DNA of 9,284 bases. Source: an uncultured Collinsella sp. GTDB taxonomy: Bacteria; Actinomycetota; Coriobacteriia; Coriobacteriales; Coriobacteriaceae. Location: the NCBI GenBank assembly GCA_900752475.1, contig CAADVJ010000226.1, positions 1-9,284 on the forward strand. Reading direction: 5' to 3'. The notes beneath the pieces were generated by a model, which searched no databases, was not told where the DNA came from, and saw only the letters and a list, made by a program, of their open reading frames with translations. Positions within the stretch are counted from its first letter, which is position 1. Each line of letters begins with the position of its first letter. Positions 1 to 3,374 of the stretch are shown here, one piece after another. The translations under genes were made by a program, and so were the position numbers.

Positions 1-69
1 AACCTGATCGCCCTCGTGATGCTCAGGTGCTCGGACCTGAAGCCGGCCCTGCCGGGGCGCGAGGCGTAG
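1..69 (+). CDS. C-terminal end of an unidentified protein (partial)
   Basis: An open frame enters at base 1 and stops at TAG 67-69, giving 22 residues that begin NLIALVML and end LPGREA. The start lies outside the window. The tail is too short to assign a family. A Leu/Val-rich stretch, a Cys and a Pro-Gly-Arg ending are all that can be seen. A transposase C-terminus is one possibility, because the next 35 bp are non-coding and lead straight into a mobile-looking inverted repeat, but nothing in the residues proves this. Frame choice rests on being open from base 1, so it could also be chance. Confidence 0.4.
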   Translation, partial: NLIALVMLRCSDLKPALPGREA

Positions 70-104
70 GGACTACCCACACGAACTCACGAAGGCTCAT
101 TTTT

Positions 105-239
105 AGGGACAGGTTTATTTTGGCAGGTTTTTCCTGCGGTTTTGTCGTATGTGCGAAAAGCGCCCCGCAACCGGATCGTTACCGGTTGCGGGGCGCTTGC
201 GTTTGCCCAGATAAAACCGACCGAAATAAACCTGTCCCT
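105..239. repeat. Nested inverted-repeat element, REP/MITE-like
   Basis: The outer arms 105-123 and 221-239 are complementary at 18 of 19 positions (AGGGACAGGTTTATTTTGG and its partner). Inside lie a small hairpin GCAGG-ttttt-CCTGC (123-137), a second pairing of CGGTTTT (137-143) with AAAACCG (213-219), and a strong 17-bp GC-rich stem (158-174 with 182-198). The 11-bp direct repeat TTTGGCAGGTT occurs at 119-129 and again at 241-251, just outside the right arm. The GGGACAGGTTTATTT arm resembles repeats associated with RAYT (IS200-like) transposases. That link is from memory of the family, not from a search. No transposase is in the window. Confidence 0.65.
155..198 (-). terminator. Intrinsic terminator for the small membrane protein gene
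   Basis: The central stem of the repeat element (GCGCCCCGCAACCGG 160-174 with its exact complement 182-196, extended by two A-T pairs, 7-nt loop) is followed on the minus strand by TTTT (156-159 read in reverse). It lies about 50 nt beyond the stop at 250-252. On the plus strand it is followed by TTGCGTTT, a poorer U-tract, so weak bidirectional action between the two converging genes is possible. Confidence 0.55.
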
Positions 240-249
240 TTTTGGCAGG

Positions 250-423
250 TTAGTCCCAGAAGCTGTCTTCCTCATCCTCGGACTTGGGTCCGCGGTCGAC
301 GTACATCTTATGGGTACGCTTCTCCATTACAAAGGCAAGAATCGCAAATAACAGGATGCCGCCGGCGAAAAGGATGGCAAAACCGGTGCGGGTGCCAAAC
401 AAAAAGGAAAAAACTGCGTCCAT
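250..423 (-). CDS. Small single-pass membrane protein, 57 aa
   Basis: Minus-strand frame from ATG (421-423) to TAA (250-252). The ribosome binding site AGAAGG lies about 6 nt upstream of the start. Residues 1-12 form a short hydrophobic start (MDAVFSFLFG), residues 13-33 form one clear membrane segment rich in Phe, Ile, Leu and Gly, and residues 34-57 are a cytosolic tail with a basic patch (EKRTHK) followed by a very acidic end (SEDEEDSFWD). The positive-inside rule puts the tail in the cytoplasm. It reads divergently from serS and has its own terminator at 155-198. The function is unknown. It may belong to one of the short coriobacterial DUF families, but I cannot name one with certainty. 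Coding status is supported by RBS, membrane topology and typical codon use. Confidence 0.75.
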   Translation of the reverse strand: MDAVFSFLFGTRTGFAILFAGGILLFAILAFVMEKRTHKMYVDRGPKSEDEEDSFWD

Positions 424-442
424 TGGGTGCCTTCTTGCGTAG

Positions 443-496
443 TTGAGTTGGGTCGTAAACGCTCATAAGTATATACTTGCCCATACATGTACAAGG
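443..496. promoter_or_regulatory. Divergent promoter region between small membrane gene and serS
   Basis: A perfect 12-bp palindrome AAGTATATACTT (467-478) offers a -10 hexamer TATACT on each strand (472-477 plus; 468-473 minus). On the plus strand TTGGGT (448-453) lies 18 bp upstream. On the minus strand TTGTAC (489-494 read in reverse) lies 15 bp from TATACT, or 17 bp from the shifted hexamer TACTTA. Two further palindromes follow, TACATGTA (484-491) and GGTTGCAACC (495-504), which would sit in the serS leader. The hexamers are imperfect, so this is a candidate assignment. Confidence 0.45.
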
Positions 497-534
497 TTGC
501 AACCTAAATGGAATGTATATCGCCGGAGGATCTA

Positions 535-1818
535 ATGCTTGATATCAAGTTTGTTCGCGAGAACCCCGATGCCATCGATGTCGCCATGGCTAACCGCCAG
601 ACGTCTTGGGATCGCGAGAAGTTCTTTGAGCTCGACGACGAGCGCCGTGCCGTCATCACCGAGGTCGAGGAGCTCCAGGCTACGCGCAATGCCGAGTCCA
701 AGAAGATTGGCGCCCTGATGAAGGAGGGCAAGAAGGACGAGGCCGAGGCCGCCAAGGAGGCCGTGCGCGCCGTCAACGAGAAGATTGACGGTCTGGCCGA
801 GCGCCGCACCGCTCTCGAGCAGGAGCAGTACGACTTCATGGCTCACCTGCCCAACATTCCGTGCGATGCCACCCCGTACGGTAAGGACGAGGACGAGAAC
901 ATCGAGCGTCGCCGCTGGGGCACCCCGCGCGAGTTCGACTTCGACTTTAAGCCGCACTGGGATCTGGGCACCGATCTGGACATCCTCGACTTCGAGCGCG
1001 GCAACAAGCTCTCCGGCAGCCGCTTTACCGTTCTCGGTGGCGCCGGCGCCCGCCTGGAGCGCGCCCTCATCAACTTCTTCCTCGATACGCACACCAGCCG
1101 TGGTTTTAAGGAGTGGTGGCCACCCATCGTCGTCAAGCGTCAGACCATGTTTGGCACGGGTCAGCTGCCCAAGTTCGAGGACGACGCCTATCACGTCTCG
1201 GGTGACAACTTCCTGATCCCCACCGCCGAGGTCGTTCTCACCAACCTGCACGCCGGCGAGGTCCTCGATGCCGACACCCTGCCGCGCCGCTACACCGCCT
1301 TCACCCCCTGCTTCCGTGAGGAGGCCGGTTCCGCCGGTCGCGACACCCGCGGCATCATCCGTCAGCACGAGTTCGACAAGGTCGAGATGGTCAAGTTCGC
1401 TAAGCCGGAGGAGTCCGACGATGAGCTCGAGAGCATGACCGCCGAGGCCGAGTACCTGCTGCAGCAGCTGGGCCTTCCGTATCGCGTGATTAGCCTGTGC
1501 ACCGGCGACTTGGGCTTCTCTGCCCGTCAGACCTACGACGTCGAGGTCTGGCTGCCGAGCTACAACGCCTACAAGGAGATCAGCTCCTGCTCCAACTGCG
1601 GTGACTTCCAGGCTCGCCGCGCCAACATCAAGTATCGCGACCCCGAGAACTTCAAGGGTTCGCGCTACCTGCACACCCTCAATGGTTCCGGCCTGCCGGC
1701 CGGCCGCACCATGGCCGCCATTCTGGAGAACTACCAGAACGCCGACGGCACCATCACGATCCCCGAGGTTCTGCGTCCTTACATGGGTGGTCTCGAGAAG
1801 ATCGAGCCGGTCGCGTAA
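535..1818 (+). CDS. serS: Seryl-tRNA synthetase
   Basis: SerRS charges tRNA-Ser with serine through a seryl-adenylate, in the cytosol. At 427 aa it matches the usual bacterial length. The start is ATG 535 (MLDIKFVRENPDAI), the standard SerRS N-terminus, preceded by GGAGGA (525-530). An in-frame ATG at 508 would add nine residues and lacks a proper ribosome binding site. Residues 1 to about 110 form the charged helical tRNA-binding arm. The class II core follows, with the serine-pocket TAEV near residue 229, motif 2 (TPCFREEAGSAGRDTRG) near 256-272, and motif 3 (NGSGLPAGRTMAAILENYQ) near 382-400. The leader is too short for a T-box. It is a single gene closed by its own terminator. A cognate tRNA-Ser gene lies 5.5 kb downstream. 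Confidence 0.98.
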   Translation: MLDIKFVRENPDAIDVAMANRQTSWDREKFFELDDERRAVITEVEELQATRNAESKKIGALMKEGKKDEAEAAKEAVRAVNEKIDGLAERRTALEQEQYDFMAHLPNIPCDATPYGKDEDENIERRRWGTPREFDFDFKPHWDLGTDLDILDFERGNKLSGSRFTVLGGAGARLERALINFFLDTHTSRGFKEWWPPIVVKRQTMFGTGQLPKFEDDAYHVSGDNFLIPTAEVVLTNLHAGEVLDADTLPRRYTAFTPCFREEAGSAGRDTRGIIRQHEFDKVEMVKFAKPEESDDELESMTAEAEYLLQQLGLPYRVISLCTGDLGFSARQTYDVEVWLPSYNAYKEISSCSNCGDFQARRANIKYRDPENFKGSRYLHTLNGSGLPAGRTMAAILENYQNADGTITIPEVLRPYMGGLEKIEPVA

Positions 1819-1841
1819 GTTGGCTGCATAGGGGATATGCA

Positions 1842-1869
1842 AGGGCGCTCCTTCGGGGGCGCCCTATTT
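1842..1869 (+). terminator. Intrinsic terminator after serS
   Basis: Stem AGGGCGCTCC (1842-1851) pairs with GGGGCGCCCT (1856-1865) through ten pairs including one G-U, closed by a TTCG tetraloop and followed by ATTTC. It starts 23 nt after the serS stop codon. Confidence 0.85.
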
Positions 1870-1918
1870 CGTGCGCAGGTCCATACCATGCCGTGCGGAC
1901 AGCTCAATAGAAAACACA

Positions 1919-1932
1919 CGAACAGCTGTTCT
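1919..1932. promoter_or_regulatory. Candidate LexA (SOS) box
   Basis: CGAACAGCTGTTCT contains the perfect palindrome GAACAGCTGTTC (1920-1931). It fits the Gram-positive LexA pattern CGAAC-N4-GTTCG except for the last base. It lies about 60 nt before the start of the 125-aa gene and overlaps the expected -35 position of a promoter whose -10 would be TATGCT (1953-1958). A second palindrome, CTGTATACAG (1931-1940), abuts it. The match is by pattern only, and binding is inferred. Confidence 0.5.
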
Positions 1933-1991
1933 GTATACAGCCATCTACCTGCTATGCTTTTGCTAAATAAGAGCGAGAGAAAGGGGACGCG

Positions 1992-2369
1992 ATGGAGCTG
2001 TTTGATGATCGGGTGGTTTTGTTTGAGAGCGACGAGGGCGGGGAGTACCTGCTTGTAGCGTGTGAGCCGTCTGGCATGGGCGGCCTGGTGGTTCGACAGA
2101 CGAGCGAGGGTCCGTTGACACAATGGTGCTTTGAGGAGTCGCCGCATGTGGTCGAGACCTTTGTGACGCACGAGGGACTTGTGGCGCTGGAGCACTTCTA
2201 TGGAGTTGGGACTTCCAACCAGGTCGCGCGCATGCTGAGCATCTCGTTTGTCGATTATGATTGTGCCCAGCGGGTGAGATCGCTCCTGAGGGAACTTGAT
2301 GCTAAGTTCGACGTGATCGAAAAGCCAATCGATCGTACGGGGAACGGCGGTATATGCGGAGCAGCGTGA
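1992..2369 (+). CDS. Hypothetical protein, 125 aa
   Basis: ATG 1992 is preceded by AAGGGG (1981-1986) with a 5-nt gap, a good ribosome binding site. The product is a small, acidic, soluble protein with no signal peptide and no membrane segment. The first 50 residues look like beta strands (MELFDDRVVLFESDEGGEYLLVA and onward). The middle (FVTHEGLVALEHFYGV) and the part near residues 90-110 (DCAQRVRSLLRELDAKFDVI) look helical. Cysteines occur in the EYLLVACEP segment, in QWCF, in DYDCAQ and near the C-terminus (GICGAA). I do not recognise a family. It stands alone between the serS terminator and the tRNA-Arg array. A LexA-like palindrome upstream suggests damage-inducible expression, which would be the only clue to its role. 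Confidence 0.75.
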   Translation: MELFDDRVVLFESDEGGEYLLVACEPSGMGGLVVRQTSEGPLTQWCFEESPHVVETFVTHEGLVALEHFYGVGTSNQVARMLSISFVDYDCAQRVRSLLRELDAKFDVIEKPIDRTGNGGICGAA

Positions 2370-2405
2370 CAAAACTGCGTTCCACAAAAAAGTTTGAGAT
2401 TGTGC

Positions 2406-2434
2406 TTGACTCCAATAAGCTAAAGTGGTTTTAT
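2406..2434 (+). promoter_or_regulatory. Promoter of tRNA-Arg copy 1
   Basis: TTGACT (2406-2411), a 17-bp spacer and TTTTAT (2429-2434), ending 12 nt before the tRNA. The spacing matches the other two copies exactly, but the -10 hexamer differs from their CATAAT. Confidence 0.65.
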
Positions 2435-2446
2435 ATGTCTTGCGCT

Positions 2447-2523
2447 GCGGCGTTACCTCAGCTGGATAGAGGGTCTGACTACGAATCAGAACGTCATAGG
2501 TTCGAATCCTATACGCCGCACCA
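2447..2523 (+). tRNA. tRNA-Arg(ACG), copy 1
   Basis: A complete 77-nt cloverleaf: acceptor stem GCGGCGT/ACGCCGC, D stem CCTC/GAGG, anticodon stem TCTGA/TCAGA with loop CTACGAA (anticodon ACG), variable loop ACGTC, T stem ATAGG/CCTAT with loop TTCGAAT, discriminator A and encoded CCA. After A34-to-inosine editing it would read CGU, CGC and CGA. The sequence is identical to copies 2 and 3. It is transcribed from its own promoter and ends at its own terminator. Confidence 0.98.
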
Positions 2524-2533
2524 ATTGAACTTG

Positions 2534-2562
2534 AAGCCTCCGGCAACGGGGGCTTTTCTTTT
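2534..2562 (+). terminator. Terminator of tRNA-Arg copy 1
   Basis: AAGCCTCCG (2534-2542), GCAA tetraloop, CGGGGGCTT (2547-2555), then a T-rich tail TTCTTTT. The nine pairs include one G-U. Confidence 0.85.
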
Positions 2563-2577
2563 ACGCCGGCACCGCAC

Positions 2578-2606
2578 GGATTCGAACCTCGGTCGAGGCG
2601 CGGGCG
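2578..2606. repeat. T-arm-antisense motif, copy A
   Basis: The 29-bp segment begins GGATTCGAACCTCGGTCGAG and continues GCGCGGGCG. Its first 11 bases are the exact reverse complement of the GGTTCGAATCC core of the tRNA T-arm. CCTC-GGTC-GAGG can form a short hairpin. Copies B (2769-2797, two differences) and C (3244-3272, identical) also follow tRNA-Arg terminators. Confidence 0.7.
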
Positions 2607-2610
2607 TCAA

Positions 2611-2690
2611 GAAAACGCGGAGCGTTTTCAGCCCGCGGGCGAGTCCGCCGGCAGGCGGGGGAAGCCGGTGCGGATCCGCGAAGCGGATGC
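2611..2690. repeat. Cluster of GC-rich hairpins in the tRNA array
   Basis: Four self-complementary units lie head to tail: GAAAACGC-gga-GCGTTTTC (2611-2629, perfect 8-bp stem), the palindrome GCCCGCGGGC (2631-2640), CCGCC-ggca-GGCGG (2645-2658) and ATCCGC-gaa-GCGGAT (2674-2688). The cluster occupies the place where the promoter and 5' three-quarters of a fourth tRNA-Arg gene would be expected. No promoter or coding frame is evident in it. Confidence 0.6.
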
Positions 2691-2693
2691 GCG

Positions 2694-2713
2694 GAATCCT
2701 ATACGCCGCACCA
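2694..2713 (+). pseudogene. 3' fragment of a fourth tRNA-Arg gene
   Basis: GAATCCTATACGCCGCACCA is identical to the last 20 nt of the intact tRNA-Arg genes and is followed by the same CAATTGAA-type spacer start (ATTGAA) and terminator. The other 57 nt are missing and replaced by hairpin-forming DNA. The fragment cannot fold as a tRNA. Its spacing within the array (virtual 5' end near 2637) fits a former array member. Confidence 0.85.
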
Positions 2714-2723
2714 ATTGAAATCG

Positions 2724-2752
2724 AAAGCCTCCGGCAACGGGGGCTTTTCTTT
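2724..2752 (+). terminator. Terminator following the tRNA-Arg fragment
   Basis: AAAGCCTCCG (2724-2733), GCAA loop, CGGGGGCTTT (2738-2747), then TCTTTT. It is nearly identical to the terminator of copy 1 and is retained although the tRNA in front is broken. Confidence 0.75.
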
Positions 2753-2768
2753 TATGCCACCGCTGCAT

Positions 2769-2797
2769 GGATTCGAACCTCGGTCGAGGCGCGAGCA
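2769..2797. repeat. T-arm-antisense motif, copy B
   Basis: Same 29-bp motif as at 2578-2606 with two differences near the 3' end (GCGCGAGCA instead of GCGCGGGCG). It follows the terminator of the broken tRNA unit. The seven bases before it (CTGCATG...) match those before copy C better than those before copy A. Confidence 0.65.
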
Positions 2798-2836
2798 TCT
2801 TAATCATCACTTCGTAAAATTTTTCCAAATTGTCGC

Positions 2837-2865
2837 TTGACCCATCGAGGGGTCACGTGCATAAT
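2837..2865 (+). promoter_or_regulatory. Promoter of tRNA-Arg copy 2
   Basis: TTGACC (2837-2842), a 17-bp spacer, CATAAT (2860-2865), then 12 nt to the tRNA 5' end. The hexamers and spacing are shared with copy 3, and both spacers end in GTG. Confidence 0.85.
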
Positions 2866-2877
2866 AATCCGTGCGTT

Positions 2878-2954
2878 GCGGCGTTACCTCAGCTGGATAG
2901 AGGGTCTGACTACGAATCAGAACGTCATAGGTTCGAATCCTATACGCCGCACCA
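2878..2954 (+). tRNA. tRNA-Arg(ACG), copy 2
   Basis: A 77-nt gene identical to copy 1, anticodon ACG in loop CTACGAA, CCA encoded at 2952-2954. Its terminator is a perfect stem and its promoter is near consensus, so it is probably one of the two well-expressed copies. Confidence 0.98.
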
Positions 2955-2964
2955 ATTGAATTTT

Positions 2965-2991
2965 AAAGCCTCCGGTAACGGAGGCTTTTCT
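2965..2991 (+). terminator. Terminator of tRNA-Arg copy 2
   Basis: AAAGCCTCCG (2965-2974), GTAA loop, CGGAGGCTTT (2979-2988), then TCTT. A perfect 10-bp stem, the best of the four in the array. Confidence 0.88.
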
Positions 2992-3071
2992 TATATCGCG
3001 ATGCGTCGAAGATCGCATCAAGTGGTCAAAATGAGTAAAAATCAAATTCAATAACTTTTTTTGAAAAACGC

Positions 3072-3100
3072 TTGACCTTTATTCAGTCCATGTGCATAAT
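3072..3100 (+). promoter_or_regulatory. Promoter of tRNA-Arg copy 3
   Basis: TTGACC (3072-3077), a 17-bp spacer, CATAAT (3095-3100), then 12 nt to the tRNA 5' end. It is preceded by an A/T-rich run (3044-3066) that could act as an UP-like element. Confidence 0.85.
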
Positions 3101-3112
3101 AATCAACAAGTC

Positions 3113-3189
3113 GCGGCGTTACCTCAGCTGGATAGAGGGTCTGACTACGAATCAGAACGTCATAGGTTCGAATCCTATACGCCGCACCA
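3113..3189 (+). tRNA. tRNA-Arg(ACG), copy 3
   Basis: A 77-nt gene identical to copies 1 and 2, anticodon ACG, CCA encoded at 3187-3189. The downstream spacer starts TTTGAGATT instead of ATTGAA, so the identity stops essentially at the tRNA boundary. Confidence 0.98.
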
Positions 3190-3198
3190 TTTGAGATT

Positions 3199-3227
3199 AA
3201 AGCTCCCGGCAACGGGGGCTTTTCTTT
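3199..3227 (+). terminator. Terminator of tRNA-Arg copy 3
   Basis: AAAGCTCCCG (3199-3208), GCAA loop, CGGGGGCTTT (3213-3222), then TCTTTT. Ten pairs with one G-U. Relative to the other copies the left arm reads CTCCC instead of CCTCC, while the right arm is unchanged from copy 1. Confidence 0.85.
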
Positions 3228-3243
3228 TACGTAAGCACTGCAT

Positions 3244-3272
3244 GGATTCGAACCTCGGTCGAGGCGCGGGCG
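3244..3272. repeat. T-arm-antisense motif, copy C
   Basis: Identical over 29 bp to copy A (2578-2606) and placed 17 nt after the terminator tail of tRNA-Arg copy 3. Intact copy 2 has no such motif after it. After the motif the sequence runs into the leader of the 813-aa gene, including a small hairpin TCGCGG-cctat-CCGCGA (3320-3336) of unknown role. Confidence 0.7.
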
Positions 3273-3374
3273 TGAAGCGGACGATTTCTTATCGACTCGT
3301 GTAAGATTCCGAGTAGGTATCGCGGCCTATCCGCGACCGCTCCTTCTCTAGACGACCGATCAGGGTGATATTTC

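Noticed and set aside
27..446. 139-aa plus-strand frame near the left edge
   Set aside because: It crosses the inverted-repeat element and the antisense strand of the 57-aa gene, and its residues are Arg/Cys-rich with no family character.
424..534. T-box riboswitch controlling serS
   Set aside because: Only about 50 nt separate the likely transcription start from the ATG, too short for a T-box leader, and no T-box sequence is visible.
532..1842. Long 436-aa minus-strand open frame opposite serS
   Set aside because: It is the exact antisense of a certain serS gene. High-GC codon bias keeps this frame open, and the product is low-complexity Leu/Gly/Val-rich.
1779..2546. 255-aa minus-strand frame with an IRTYDVLIRSQTLYPAE-like N-terminus
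   Set aside because: That N-terminus is the antisense translation of tRNA-Arg copy 1, and the rest runs antisense to the 125-aa gene and the serS terminator.
2354..2803. 149-aa plus-strand frame across the tRNA-Arg array
   Set aside because: It reads through tRNA copy 1, its terminator and the tRNA fragment. The recurring AALPQLDRGSDYESERHRFES text is simply translated tRNA.
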